A stretch of DNA of 64,000 nucleotides from Shewanella sp. KX20019. GTDB lineage: Bacteria > Pseudomonadota > Gammaproteobacteria > Enterobacterales > Shewanellaceae. The notes beneath the pieces were generated by a model that saw nothing but the letters and a program-made list of their open reading frames with translations, made no database searches and had not been told where the DNA came from. The position numbers and the translations under genes were made by a program. This document shows positions 1-7,672 of the stretch, in pieces; position 1 is the stretch's first letter, and the number at the start of each line of letters is the position of its first letter. The stretch is taken from contig NZ_CP068437.1 in NCBI RefSeq assembly GCF_016757755.1, positions 1,364,001 through 1,428,000 on the forward strand. The letters are read 5' to 3'.

Positions 1-107
1 CAAAACACCTAAATGCGATCTAGCGCCCATTAAGGTTGAATTGATATGCTGCTGTAGCGGTGAAGTATTGAGCTTGCTATTGTGAATTCACCCTAGTTAA
101 TGATTAT

Positions 108-587
108 TTACTGAGTTGATAATTGATCGGACATAGTTTGGTAGTCCATTAAATCTTGGTGCTCTTTGATGCGGTTGTTGGTCATGTCGAGACTCAAGGT
201 GGTCACGCCGGGAATGGCGATATCAATGATACGCCCAGGCTTGCCGAACTGCTCCCCTGGCCCCTTGTAACGATAGTTTCCTATTAGCACGACTAGAGAG
301 CCCGAATTAAACATATGTTCAATACTAAAAGTGTATTCAAGTACGCCTTGATGGGCGCGCTTCAAGAAGCTTAATATATGGCGCTTACCTGTGTATTTCC
401 GGCTAGCAGTTCTGTCATTAAACACACTGTCACGATTATAAAATGAGGTTAACTTTGCATAATCTTGGCTAGTAAAAGCCTGAATATACTTGACCGCTAA
501 CTGTTGCTCTTTGGGCATGTCGCCGCTGTTAGCAAAGGAAGGAAGGCTGAAAAAAACTAAGATCAAACTGAAAAATCGTAATTTCAT
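108..587 (-). CDS. Secreted SnoaL/NTF2-like protein
   Basis: A 159-residue protein with a clear signal peptide (charged start, hydrophobic core to about residue 17, cleavage after SFA). The rest looks like a SnoaL/NTF2-like fold: a helical start (residues 27-50), a conserved-looking FYNRDSVFND stretch, then alternating strands. Such domains bind small ligands or act as isomerases; no catalytic residue can be assigned. The start ATG overlaps the stop of the upstream TRIC-like gene by one base (TAATG), so the two are probably translationally coupled. It would act in the periplasm. The fold call is an inference from sequence pattern, and the function is unknown. Confidence 0.6.
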   Translation of the reverse strand: MKLRFFSLILVFFSLPSFANSGDMPKEQQLAVKYIQAFTSQDYAKLTSFYNRDSVFNDRTASRKYTGKRHILSFLKRAHQGVLEYTFSIEHMFNSGSLVVLIGNYRYKGPGEQFGKPGRIIDIAIPGVTTLSLDMTNNRIKEHQDLMDYQTMSDQLSTQ

Positions 588-1210
588 TATTGTTGCGTCT
601 TTAAGTCAAAAGCGGGTAAGGACAGATGCCAGCGAATTGCGGCTAATCTAATGATTAAGGCGGTTGCCATTGCAAACAGCAACGCAAACATATCGGGCGC
701 TCCCCAATATAAGCTAACGCTGTAACAGATTCCACCGATTATTGATGCCGTCGCATAGATCTCAGTGCGCAGCACCATAGGTACTTGTTGGCAAAGTAGG
801 TCGCGAATAATGCCGCCGCCAACCCCCGTGATAAGCCCCATTACCACTGCGATCATGCCGCCCAGTTCTAGGCTTAAGGCTTTCTCTGCACCAATAATGG
901 TAAACAGTGCCAGTCCAAATGCATCAGCGACAGGGAAGATATACCGAGGTACTCGTTTCGGCTGGCGCACAAAAATAAATGTGAGTAGCACTGTGGCTAA
1001 AATGACAATGATATAGTTGGGATCTTGGATCCAAAAAACTGGCGTTGCGCCCAATATGGCATCGCGAATACTACCCCCACCGATAGCCGTTACCGACGCT
1101 AATACAATCACGCCAAACGGATCCATTTTGTGCCGACCAGCGGCTAATGCCCCCGACAGTGCAAATACTGAGGTACCACATAAATCAAAGAAATAGATCC
1201 AATCGATCAT
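587..1210 (-). CDS. TRIC-like membrane protein (UPF0126/YadS-type)
   Basis: A 207-residue protein with about seven hydrophobic segments. It carries two copies of the family signature, GGGSIRD near residue 45 and GVGGGIIRD near residue 130, which reflects the internal duplication of bacterial TRIC/UPF0126 proteins. Family members are trimeric cation channels or glycine-linked transporters in the inner membrane; the physiological substrate in Shewanella is not known. It starts at ATG four bases inside the end of the upstream DUF2721 gene (ATGA overlap) and is coupled to the downstream SnoaL-like gene, so these three genes form one tight minus-strand operon. Confidence 0.85.
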   Translation of the reverse strand: MIDWIYFFDLCGTSVFALSGALAAGRHKMDPFGVIVLASVTAIGGGSIRDAILGATPVFWIQDPNYIIVILATVLLTFIFVRQPKRVPRYIFPVADAFGLALFTIIGAEKALSLELGGMIAVVMGLITGVGGGIIRDLLCQQVPMVLRTEIYATASIIGGICYSVSLYWGAPDMFALLFAMATALIIRLAAIRWHLSLPAFDLKTQQ

Positions 1211-1596
1211 CTGTCCAGCTCTTTTAGATGGATGTTTAATGCATCAACAGAGATGCGGATCTCGATAACCGATAACAATAGAGAGTAAAGCAGTAATAGC
1301 AAACTACAGCCAAAAATAAGCGAGCCGACTTTATTAAAGCCAATATAGATAAAGATCATGCATAACACGCACAACGCAAAACTTAGAACACCTGACTCCT
1401 GCATGCGTTTGATAATGCTAATACGCTGACGCAAATTCTTAAGCTGGCTATCGTGAATAGGTTGGCCATCGGAGCTTAAGCTACGAATAAGCGCTGCTAA
1501 CGCAAAGAAACGGTTGGTATAGGCCAGTAATAGCAAAGAAATTGCAGGAAAGAGCAACGCAGGTGTTGTGAGTGACACATGAATGTTATCTAACAA
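1207..1596 (-). CDS. DUF2721 family membrane protein
   Basis: A 129-residue protein with a hydrophobic N-terminal segment (about residues 10-32), a charged cytoplasmic stretch rich in Arg and Gln (38-66), and two further membrane segments (68-90 and 93-112). This layout matches the uncharacterised DUF2721 family. The start is TTG at 1596 with an AAGG sequence just upstream; no better ATG is available. It is first in the three-gene operon with the TRIC-like and SnoaL-like genes. Function unknown. Confidence 0.7.
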   Translation of the reverse strand: MLDNIHVSLTTPALLFPAISLLLLAYTNRFFALAALIRSLSSDGQPIHDSQLKNLRQRISIIKRMQESGVLSFALCVLCMIFIYIGFNKVGSLIFGCSLLLLLYSLLLSVIEIRISVDALNIHLKELDR

Positions 1597-1734
1597 ACGG
1601 ATAAGCCTTTAATGAGATATTGACCAGAACAAGAATAATACCAACGCCAACAATTTATACAAGATGGTGAACTTTATCTGAGGAAATTAGTATCTAAGTG
1701 GTTAATTATAAGCCACTGAAGTCGTTACTGTGGT

Positions 1735-2730
1735 TTAACCGTTCAATACTCGCAGTGCTCCCCAGATAACAGGTAACAGCACTATCGAAATAATCCACAA
1801 GCCAAATGCTATCGAATTGAGCTTTAGGGCACGCTGAATATCACCATCTGCTGGCAGTGGCCCATATTTTAACTTTGGCATGCTGACCTTTTGTTCTGCA
1901 CTTTTACCGGCCGAGAATTTAGCTGGGCCAGCGAGCTCAATATTTAATGCACTGGCGATAACAGCATTGGTTTGGTACTCAATAATCGGTGTGGCATTAA
2001 TACGTGGGTTACACAGGGTGGCCAAGCTTTTTGGTCCACCTTGAATGGCAAGGGTAAAGCTCCACAGCTTGGCAGGGATAAAGTGAAGCACTGCACTGAG
2101 TGCATACGCGGGCATGCCAAAATAGCGATATTGAGGATTATTAACAGGCCAAGTACTGTCCAGCTGTTTTATCATTCTCGCTATCAGCAGCAGCGGGACT
2201 CCGCCAATACAGTAAAAAAATGCCGTGGATGCAATGCCATAAGTCGGGGTGTTGGCAACACGCTCTATGGTGACTTTACTCAGCCCGACACTCGATAGAG
2301 ATTGGGTGCTGCGATTGAGCCAAGGCAATAGTAGCGCGCGTGCGCGTGCTTTATTGTCACGGCGGATTGAAATCGCCACTTCATTGGCGATATATCTAAA
2401 GTGATCATCTTGTAAGCAAACATAGATAATCAAGGCTTCGAAAAACCATGGGAATTCGGCGAGCTCAATGAAGAAGCTAATGATCAACCAAAAAGGCAGG
2501 ACTAACAGTATTGTCGACAGCATGCCGGCTATGAATTGCTGCGATGATGCTCGATGAGTGTGGTTTACTTTGAGACTTAAACTCTTGGCTAGGTCCGTTA
2601 ACCACTCTAATGGCTGTAACTGACGTGGCAACGGCGCCATTCTGGCGATAAGAATCGACATTAACAGCACTATAGCACCGATATAAAGTTGACTATCTTG
2701 CGAGAAGATTTTCGTAAACTCCGGAACCAT
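1735..2730 (-). CDS. CbiB/CobD-like membrane protein
   Basis: A 331-residue multi-pass membrane protein resembling the CbiB/CobD family, which attaches aminopropanol to adenosylcobyric acid in cobalamin synthesis. Family-like features are the RR/RD cytoplasmic stretch (RRDNKARARALLLPW, about residues 124-138) followed by ERVANTPTYGIASTAFFY, the region where CbiB proteins carry their conserved E-N-...-D signature. No other cobalamin gene is nearby; instead it sits 36 bases downstream of mtnN, an association I recall in Vibrio and Shewanella. It may therefore have a different substrate from true CbiB. The fold is fairly sure, the reaction is not. Confidence 0.7.
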   Translation of the reverse strand: MVPEFTKIFSQDSQLYIGAIVLLMSILIARMAPLPRQLQPLEWLTDLAKSLSLKVNHTHRASSQQFIAGMLSTILLVLPFWLIISFFIELAEFPWFFEALIIYVCLQDDHFRYIANEVAISIRRDNKARARALLLPWLNRSTQSLSSVGLSKVTIERVANTPTYGIASTAFFYCIGGVPLLLIARMIKQLDSTWPVNNPQYRYFGMPAYALSAVLHFIPAKLWSFTLAIQGGPKSLATLCNPRINATPIIEYQTNAVIASALNIELAGPAKFSAGKSAEQKVSMPKLKYGPLPADGDIQRALKLNSIAFGLWIISIVLLPVIWGALRVLNG

Positions 2731-2766
2731 AGCGTCTGTTATATCCTTAAATTTCTTCGGTAAGCG

Positions 2767-3465
2767 TTAGCTAGCTAACTGCTCAATAAGTGCGATAACC
2801 ATTAATGCTGAATGGTGACCCGCTTTAACAATGTACTCGTCAAAATCGACAGCAGAATCGTCGTTAGCATTATCTGAAAGCGAACGGATAACCACAAATG
2901 GCATAGCAAACTGATGACAAACTTGGGCAATTGCAGCCGCTTCCATTTCGCATGCCGCCATTGTTGGGAAGTTTTCTAACATGGTCTTAGTGCGTACTGG
3001 GTCGCAAATAAAACTATCACCAGTACAGATTAAGCCTTCAATGGTTTTAACTTCGCCAAGGCTAGCAACCGCTTTTTTGGCTGCTGCAACTAACGCTGCA
3101 TCTGGAATAAAGGCGGCTGGCTGCTGCGCCATTTGGCCAATTTCATAACCAAAAGCGGTTACATCAACATCGTGATGACGCACTTCAGACGAAATGACAA
3201 TATCGCCAATCGTTAGGCTATCGACGAAACCACCTGCAGATCCGGTGTTAATTATCGCATCAGGTGCGTACTTTTCGATAAGTAGCGTAGTGGCAATGCT
3301 TGCGGTCACTTTACCAATACCAGAGCGAGTAACAATAACCTCTTTGCCAGCTAATTGACCAGTGACAAACTCGATACCCGCAATAGTGGTAGAGGTCGAG
3401 TTTTCCATCGACTCAACTAAATGCGCAACTTCTGGCTCCATAGCGCCAATAATACCGATTTTCAT
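2767..3465 (-). CDS. mtnN: 5'-methylthioadenosine/S-adenosylhomocysteine nucleosidase
   Basis: A 232-residue enzyme of usual length (E. coli MtnN is also 232). It starts MKIGIIGAMEPEV, has the glycine-rich NTGSAGG motif near residue 76, the ligand-binding E-M-E-A-A-A segment near residues 172-177, and the catalytic Asp in RSLSDNAND near residue 197. It cleaves adenine from methylthioadenosine and S-adenosylhomocysteine, feeding methionine salvage and the activated methyl cycle and making the precursor of autoinducer-2. It is followed by the CbiB-like gene and probably co-transcribed with it. Confidence 0.96.
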   Translation of the reverse strand: MKIGIIGAMEPEVAHLVESMENSTSTTIAGIEFVTGQLAGKEVIVTRSGIGKVTASIATTLLIEKYAPDAIINTGSAGGFVDSLTIGDIVISSEVRHHDVDVTAFGYEIGQMAQQPAAFIPDAALVAAAKKAVASLGEVKTIEGLICTGDSFICDPVRTKTMLENFPTMAACEMEAAAIAQVCHQFAMPFVVIRSLSDNANDDSAVDFDEYIVKAGHHSALMVIALIEQLAS

Positions 3466-3692
3466 GAAATAACCTTTTAACTGCCTGAATGAATATGGGC
3501 GCTAATATACCACGGTGATCGGTTTTAGTGAAAAAGCCTTATGGGTAAGGTGGGAGGTTGTGCAAAGTATCGCTTTGCACATGTGCTGGCTAGCGGTAAT
3601 TGGAACCGCTTTTGCTAAAGTTTAACCCAATAGTGCCCGAAAGAGTGCTGGCTGCTCTATCAGCAATTGTTTTTCCAAATCTAAATCCAAGT
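3466..3692. other. Intergenic region upstream of mtnN
   Basis: No gene seen. It must hold the mtnN promoter. Two short perfect hairpins occur: an 8-bp stem at 3560-3567/3573-3580 (GTGCAAAG/CTTTGCAC) and a 6-bp stem AGCGGT/ACCGCT near 3594-3610. Their role is unknown; they resemble the small hairpins that decorate the neighbouring dispersed repeat. Confidence 0.4.
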
Positions 3693-4262
3693 CGTGGCGC
3701 TTCCCCCATTCTTGTAATCAAGAGTCGAGCCAAGGGGTAAAGCGCTTGTCCCCACTGTTGATTTCACAAGAGTCAATCCCACAGCGCCCCGGCGAAGTTA
3801 AATGCATTAGATACGGGCCTCATACTCCAATAAAAATCGCCTAACGCTTCCGATGGGACATCTGATGTAAATGGAGTTACAAATGCCGTGATGGCATGGA
3901 TGCCAAGGAACGGCCTGTCCCGCGAAAGCTATGCCCACATCCCTGATGGCTCTACGGCATTTTTATCTGCGCACTTCAGCAACTTCGATGGGGAATGGGT
4001 GTTTTCTGTTAGCGAGAAGTACTCACCTAGATCTCGGTCTTTAAATTTGAAAACTCAAATGCAGAGAGTTTGCGCTTTTCAAACTCAGTGTAGTCCGGCT
4101 GAGGCCTTCGGTTTCAGGGCCAATTCTGTTCCTTACAGAATTTGGCATTTCCTCCATCCCTGGAGGTCTGACGGCGCAAAGCGAGCCTCAGTTGCGTCTG
4201 CACATACGCTGACCGCAGGTCTTTGGAACCACTTTGGTCAGCAGCTAACGCATTTATGCCCC
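3693..4262. repeat. Dispersed non-coding repeat, copy A
   Basis: A long intergenic repeat related to 26500-26960 and 63317-63860. The block at 3693-3800 closely matches 63317-63425 (shared phrase CCATTCTTGTAATCAAGAGT); 3795-3995 matches 26678-26940 (shared phrase ATCGCCTAACGC, then AATGCCGTGATGGCA); 4045-4230 matches 63540-63720 and 63820-63845 (shared phrase GGCCAATTCTGTTCC). It is built of many small hairpins such as ATGCCGTGATGGCAT and the CCTCC/GGAGG pair. A 131-codon ORF at 3888-4283 lies wholly inside the repeat and is taken as spurious. No transposase or terminal inverted repeat was seen. Confidence 0.75.
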
Positions 4263-4685
4263 ATTACGTGTTATCTCCAATAATTTGCCCTATGCAGCAC
4301 TGACCTCTTTGTAATACTTTTTCTCATCAGTCGGAAAGGTATGGGTTCCGCCTAGCGAGAACCTTTTAGTTAACCAATGCTTGTACTTTTATACAGTAGT
4401 ATCGGTTTTGTGCGGTTAATCTCTAAATTTTGCGTAATCAGTTCACGGTTTGCTATTGAGTGAAAAGAGAAATAGGCGTAAATTCAGTAAGATGTAAGTG
4501 TGCGTTCATGAAAAGTTCAGATAACCGGAAAGCAAAGTGTGCGACTCACTTTTCTCCCTAGGTGTATTGGATACAATCTTAAGCGTAAAGGTTTAATAAG
4601 CTGTTATTAATGAACTTTTCAGACTTTTTACTGTGCACGCTTTCTCAACATGGTTTGGCAAAACGCGCACGCCGTATATTAAAAT
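4263..4685. other. Left flank of the cassette array, no gene seen
   Basis: About 420 bases between the dispersed repeat and the first cassette boundary. This is where an integron integrase gene and attI site would be expected, but there is no tyrosine-recombinase reading frame on either strand. The segment contains one arm (4538-4553, TGTGCGACTCACTTTT) of a 16-bp inverted repeat whose other arm lies beyond the array at 10615-10630. The short GCACGC-rich stretch at 4637-4672 may be a decayed attC or attI; this is a guess. Confidence 0.4.
4538..4553. repeat. Left arm of 16-bp inverted repeat flanking the cassette array
   Basis: TGTGCGACTCACTTTT is the perfect reverse complement of 10615-10630. 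The two arms bracket the entire cassette array. One 16-bp match is not improbable by chance in 64 kb, so significance rests on the position. Confidence 0.4.
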
Positions 4686-4686
4686 G

Positions 4687-5013
4687 TTAAAGACGTCTGG
4701 GTAGCTTATTTTCGGCATTTGTAAAATCAGTTTTAGACCTATAAACAGATATTTCAAGTCGAAAAGGTGATTGGAAGCGGTCGTGTAAATATGCTAGCTT
4801 GACGCAACTCGTTTGCGCCGTTGAACGGGTTCAAAAGGACACAACGAGCACGTCAAGTAAGGATACTCCCTGAAGACAATAAGCTTCCCAGAGGGGCTTC
4901 AGTGGAACATCTATTTTTTAGGGATGAAATAAGTTGAACATAGCCTGCAGGCTTGCACTCCAGTCATCCTTAACAACTCGCTTCACGAGACCTGCGGCTC
5001 GTGAGCTAGATCG
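4687..5013 (+). mobile_element. Gene-less integron cassette 1 (copy A)
   Basis: A 327-bp cassette running from G/TTAAAG at 4686 to G/TTATGT at 5013. It is identical base for base to cassette 5 (331 of 331 bases, 4686-5016 equals 7058-7388), and the identity ends exactly at the GTTA core sites on both sides, as expected of IntI-mediated cassette movement. It has no credible reading frame. It contains a possible sigma-70 promoter (TTTGTA 4718-4723, 16-bp spacer, TATAAA 4740-4745) and three successive inverted-repeat domains, described under the ncRNA entry. Confidence 0.8.
4752..4970 (+). ncRNA. Candidate structured RNA in gene-less cassette, copy A
   Basis: Three consecutive foldable domains. 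Domain 1 has nested stems CTTGACG/CGTCAAG (4798-4804 with 4851-4857), CTCGTT/AACGAG (4808-4813 with 4843-4848) and TTGAA/TTCAA closed by CGGG (4821-4834). Domain 2 has CTGAAG/CTTCAG (4870-4875 with 4897-4902) around a CCC/GGG pairing. Domain 3 has GGATGA/TCATCC (4922-4927 with 4964-4969) enclosing the 12-bp palindrome AGCCTGCAGGCT (4942-4953). A promoter-like sequence lies upstream with a predicted start near 4752. All pairings are read directly; that the RNA is made is inference. Alternatives: DNA-level sites or a promoter-only cassette. Confidence 0.4.
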
Positions 5014-5019
5014 TTATGT
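4971..5019 (+). repeat. Short attC site of cassette 1
   Basis: A compact attC of about 50 bases. The R'' box CCTTAAC (4968-4974) and R' box GTTATGT (5013-5019) bound a hairpin with CTTCACGAG/CTCGTGAG arms and a loop of about 8 bases. It is much shorter than the roughly 95-base attC sites elsewhere in the array, so this cassette came from a different attC lineage. Confidence 0.65.
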
Positions 5020-5059
5020 TTCTTCTTCTCGGCCGTGTTCAATTAAATAGTAGGATAAA

Positions 5060-5908
5060 ATGGTTAATACTTCTTCTTATCAATCTGACAGTTATGACAG
5101 ACAATCTCAAAGGTTTGTAATTCCTTTATACACGAAAGACGAGCTTGGTAACTACCTATTCTCATCAACAGGAACTCTGGCAAAATATAAAGGTCATCAC
5201 TATATCCTATTTGCGGCACATGCATTAAACGACGGCGTTAATTTTGAAAGTATGTATACGTTTGGCCTTGATGGTGATTTTTATCAAATTCTTGGCTTCG
5301 CAATAGGCCATCAAGTATTTGAAGACGAAGATTTAGTAATTGTTGATTGCTTCAATCAAGCTTTAGAAAGCAAAAACTATTTCAATTTGGATGAAACGAG
5401 TCTAAAAGGGTTTGAAAGAAAGGGATTTGCATGGACAGGTTTCCCTGCAAGTAAGTCAAAATCTAAAAAAGTTCACAAAAGCCATTCTAAAGATGGCTTA
5501 GCCAGTAAATTCGTTTACATTGACGAAAGCGGTAATTATTTTAAGAATGCTCGTTATTTTACAATAATTTCAAAAATTCATAAAAATAACAATGTAGAAA
5601 TCACGGGGGAGTATATCCGTGAAAAGGTTAACTTGAAATATCAAGGTGATGTGAGTACAGGGCCTCATCCTCAAGGGATGAGCGGCGGCCCTATGTATTT
5701 CTTCTCTAAGAACCAAGAGTTAAAGGATTGCTTAGATGAAACTTTTAGATTCGCAGGCATAGGCATTGAATATAAAAAGGATAATACAATTATTGGTATT
5801 CCAAGAATTAAAGTTATCGAGCTTATCGAAAAGTTTGATAAAGAGAATCCATTGCAATTTTCTGTAGTCCCAGCGGGTGAAGTAGAGCAAGTATTAAGCG
5901 AAACATAA
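5060..5908 (+). CDS. Trypsin-like serine peptidase domain protein (cassette 2)
   Basis: A 282-residue protein with the hallmarks of a chymotrypsin-fold serine peptidase: His54 in FAAHAL, Asp91 in EDEDLVIVD, and Ser208 in GMSGGPMYF (GxSGGP). There is no signal peptide or membrane segment, so it should be cytoplasmic, which is unusual for this fold and fits an effector or sensor role. The ATG follows AGGATAAA; the stop TAA lies inside the R'' box of the next attC, as is common in cassettes. It is the only protein in cassette 2 (5014-5996), directly downstream of the gene-less cassette, whose promoter-like sequence could drive it. Cytoplasmic trypsin-like domains occur in some phage-defence systems, but nothing here proves that role. 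Confidence 0.6.
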   Translation: MVNTSSYQSDSYDRQSQRFVIPLYTKDELGNYLFSSTGTLAKYKGHHYILFAAHALNDGVNFESMYTFGLDGDFYQILGFAIGHQVFEDEDLVIVDCFNQALESKNYFNLDETSLKGFERKGFAWTGFPASKSKSKKVHKSHSKDGLASKFVYIDESGNYFKNARYFTIISKIHKNNNVEITGEYIREKVNLKYQGDVSTGPHPQGMSGGPMYFFSKNQELKDCLDETFRFAGIGIEYKKDNTIIGIPRIKVIELIEKFDKENPLQFSVVPAGEVEQVLSET

Positions 5909-6002
5909 CAAGCGCTTTAAACGGAACAAAAACAGTTGGTTAGGTTCCGCTTCGCTTCACATTATAACCAACAATTTTTGTCCGCTTAAGCGGGCGTTAG
6001 GT
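5906..6002 (+). repeat. attC site of cassette 2
   Basis: About 97 bases from TAACAAG (5906) to GTTAGGT (5996-6002). The outer arms TAACAAGCGCTTTAA and TTAAGCGGGCGTTA pair, as do ACAGTTGGTTA and TAACCAAC inside. The overall plan equals that of the other long attC sites in this array. Confidence 0.85.
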
Positions 6003-6006
6003 GCAC

Positions 6007-6387
6007 ATGGGTTCTCCATATCGAGTGCGACTAAAAACTAAGGTGAAAGTTAAATGGTTTGTTCTATTTGCCTTTGTCACAGCTTTAGTTTCAATAGTTA
6101 TATTCAGATTTGGGAGCATAGGGACTTATTCTGTTTCTGAAGGCTTGTATTTTAAAACCGAAATTCTCTCTGTTAAAGAACACAGTGCAACTGGACCAGC
6201 TAGAACAGGATTTTCCGCTAAGTTAAATTTTACAGCTAAAGTGTTAAATGCAGAAAAAAAGCGGGTTGAAGTTGGTGGTATGTGGCAAACGGAAAAAGGT
6301 GATATTGTTTGTATTGCTGAATTAATTAACTCCGAAAGTAAAAAAGTAGTTAATTACCTTATAGTTACGGATGAAAAGTGCACCTAA
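6007..6387 (+). CDS. Unknown membrane-anchored protein (cassette 3)
   Basis: A 126-residue protein from ATG 6007; a GTG two codons upstream is also possible but lies in the attC core. A basic N-terminus is followed by one membrane segment at about residues 17-35, then a roughly 90-residue domain predicted to face the periplasm, with alternating beta-strand-like stretches and a Cys pair near the C-terminus. No family recognised. It is the only gene of cassette 3 (5997-6476), begins only about 10 bases after the recombination point, and ends at the following attC. Base composition is AT-rich, as in the rest of the array. Confidence 0.55.
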   Translation: MGSPYRVRLKTKVKVKWFVLFAFVTALVSIVIFRFGSIGTYSVSEGLYFKTEILSVKEHSATGPARTGFSAKLNFTAKVLNAEKKRVEVGGMWQTEKGDIVCIAELINSESKKVVNYLIVTDEKCT

Positions 6388-6482
6388 CAAGGCGCTCAAG
6401 AGGGAAAATTTACAGTTGGCTGTTTTCACTCCGTTCAACAATTTTAGCCAACTACAAATTTCCCCTTAGCGGGGCGTTATAT
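6385..6482 (+). repeat. attC site of cassette 3
   Basis: About 98 bases from TAACAAGGCGC to GTTATAT (6476-6482), with inner arms ACAGTTGGCTG/TTTTAGCCAACT and outer arms closing on GGGGCGTTA. Same architecture as the other long attC sites. Confidence 0.85.
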
Positions 6483-6495
6483 TCTTAGAGGCATT

Positions 6496-6960
6496 ATGAA
6501 GCAATTGCTACTCCTTTTTATATCGATGTCTTTTTATGTATCAAGTGCTTTTGGGTGCTCCCCTGGTGTACGATCTCACTTTTATGTAGATTTAGATGCG
6601 GAAATAGAATGGAATAGTCATTTATACCCACCTGACATAAAAAACTTAGATATTGTAAGAGGTAAATTTCCTTGTCAGTTTGGAAAAATTAAAATTGAAG
6701 TGTCATTTCCAAAAGATAGCTTTTATCTAATTTCAGACGTTGGTTTTTATTTCGTTCAAGAGAATGTTGATATTTTAGACTCTATTTTCCCTAGTTCTCC
6801 TTTGATTGCGGTTAAAGATGAAAATGGGAAATTCTACATAGAATTCGAATGGTCTGACTTTAAATTGGATACTAAATTAAATACTTCATTTCGGCTTATG
6901 ACTGTACTTAAAGATTCAAGAATAAGTAGCGTAAGTAAATTAATGGTAGTTAGCGGCTAA
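6496..6960 (+). CDS. Unknown secreted protein (cassette 4)
   Basis: A 154-residue protein with an N-terminal signal peptide (hydrophobic residues 4-18, then SAFGC). Cys21 directly after AFG could be a lipobox-like lipoprotein site, although the -3 residue is Ala rather than Leu. The mature part is acidic and aromatic-rich, with alternating strands; Cys60 may pair with Cys21. ATG at 6496 follows AGAGGC. No family recognised. It is the sole gene of cassette 4 (6477-7058) and would act in the periplasm or outer envelope. Confidence 0.55.
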   Translation: MKQLLLLFISMSFYVSSAFGCSPGVRSHFYVDLDAEIEWNSHLYPPDIKNLDIVRGKFPCQFGKIKIEVSFPKDSFYLISDVGFYFVQENVDILDSIFPSSPLIAVKDENGKFYIEFEWSDFKLDTKLNTSFRLMTVLKDSRISSVSKLMVVSG

Positions 6961-6968
6961 GCCGAATA

Positions 6969-7064
6969 TAACAAGCTAATAAATAAGGACAAATAACAGT
7001 TGGTTTTTGCTCCTTCGTCGCGTATTTTAACCAACTGAATTTGCCCATTATTAGGGCGTTAAAG
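6969..7064 (+). repeat. attC site of cassette 4
   Basis: About 96 bases from TAACAAGCTAATAAATAAGG to GTTAAAG (7058-7064). It is nearly identical to the attC sites at 7673 and 10324, so these belong to one resident attC family. Confidence 0.88.
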
Positions 7065-7385
7065 ACGTCTGGGTAGCTTATTTTCGGCATTTGTAAAATC
7101 AGTTTTAGACCTATAAACAGATATTTCAAGTCGAAAAGGTGATTGGAAGCGGTCGTGTAAATATGCTAGCTTGACGCAACTCGTTTGCGCCGTTGAACGG
7201 GTTCAAAAGGACACAACGAGCACGTCAAGTAAGGATACTCCCTGAAGACAATAAGCTTCCCAGAGGGGCTTCAGTGGAACATCTATTTTTTAGGGATGAA
7301 ATAAGTTGAACATAGCCTGCAGGCTTGCACTCCAGTCATCCTTAACAACTCGCTTCACGAGACCTGCGGCTCGTGAGCTAGATCG
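7059..7385 (+). mobile_element. Gene-less integron cassette 5 (copy B)
   Basis: The second identical copy of cassette 1, with the same 327 bp bounded by GTTAAAG (7058) and GTTAGGT (7385). The copies are separated by cassettes 2-4, so this is not a simple tandem duplication. Perfect identity implies recent copying or strong constraint. It precedes the small membrane protein of cassette 6. Confidence 0.8.
7124..7342 (+). ncRNA. Candidate structured RNA in gene-less cassette, copy B
   Basis: The exact duplicate of 4752-4970, shifted by 2372 bases: nested stems at 7170-7176/7223-7229 and 7180-7185/7215-7220, then CTGAAG/CTTCAG at 7242-7247/7269-7274 and GGATGA/TCATCC at 7294-7299/7336-7341. Because the copies are identical there is no covariation here to test the fold. 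Confidence 0.4.
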
Positions 7386-7391
7386 TTAGGT
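7343..7391 (+). repeat. Short attC site of cassette 5
   Basis: Same compact attC as at 4971-5019, ending in GTTAGGT. The core base after GTTA differs between the copies (TGT versus GGT) because it comes from the next cassette. Confidence 0.65.
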
Positions 7392-7413
7392 AAATAGGCA
7401 AACACGGAGTGTT

Positions 7414-7665
7414 ATGAAGTCACCAAAGGATGAAGCAGATAAAAAGTTTTCAGTTCGAGATAACTTAATACTACTTGTTATTGCTTTAGTGTTTGCTGGA
7501 TTAGCATTCCTCAATATTATTGATGGCTATGCTTTAGGTCGAAATGGCAGGTATTACTTATCGGAAGAGCCTGTCATGTTTTATATCGTTGTAGCACCTA
7601 AAATTATTATTTCTTTTATGTGTTTCTATTACGCAGTAAAAAACCATTTAAAGTTTAGAGTATAA
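7414..7665 (+). CDS. Small two-helix membrane protein (cassette 6)
   Basis: An 83-residue protein with a charged N-terminus and two membrane segments, about residues 18-36 and 53-73. ATG at 7414 follows ACGGAGTG. Not recognised. It is the only gene of cassette 6 (7386 to the IS-interrupted attC). Small two-helix proteins in cassettes are sometimes immunity or toxin components, but no evidence here decides that. Confidence 0.5.
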   Translation: MKSPKDEADKKFSVRDNLILLVIALVFAGLAFLNIIDGYALGRNGRYYLSEEPVMFYIVVAPKIIISFMCFYYAVKNHLKFRV

Positions 7666-7672
7666 ATTTACC

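Noticed and set aside
3888..4283. 131-codon ORF upstream of the cassette array
   Set aside because: Lies fully inside the dispersed repeat, has no ribosome site, and shares its DNA with non-coding copies B and C.
4263..4685. Possible integron integrase or attI at the left end of the array
   Set aside because: No tyrosine-recombinase motifs in any frame; only a weak GC-rich stretch that could be a decayed site.
4687..5013. Group II intron or reverse transcriptase in the gene-less cassette
   Set aside because: Only 327 bp, no reverse transcriptase frame, and no domain V-like AGC motif in a suitable stem.
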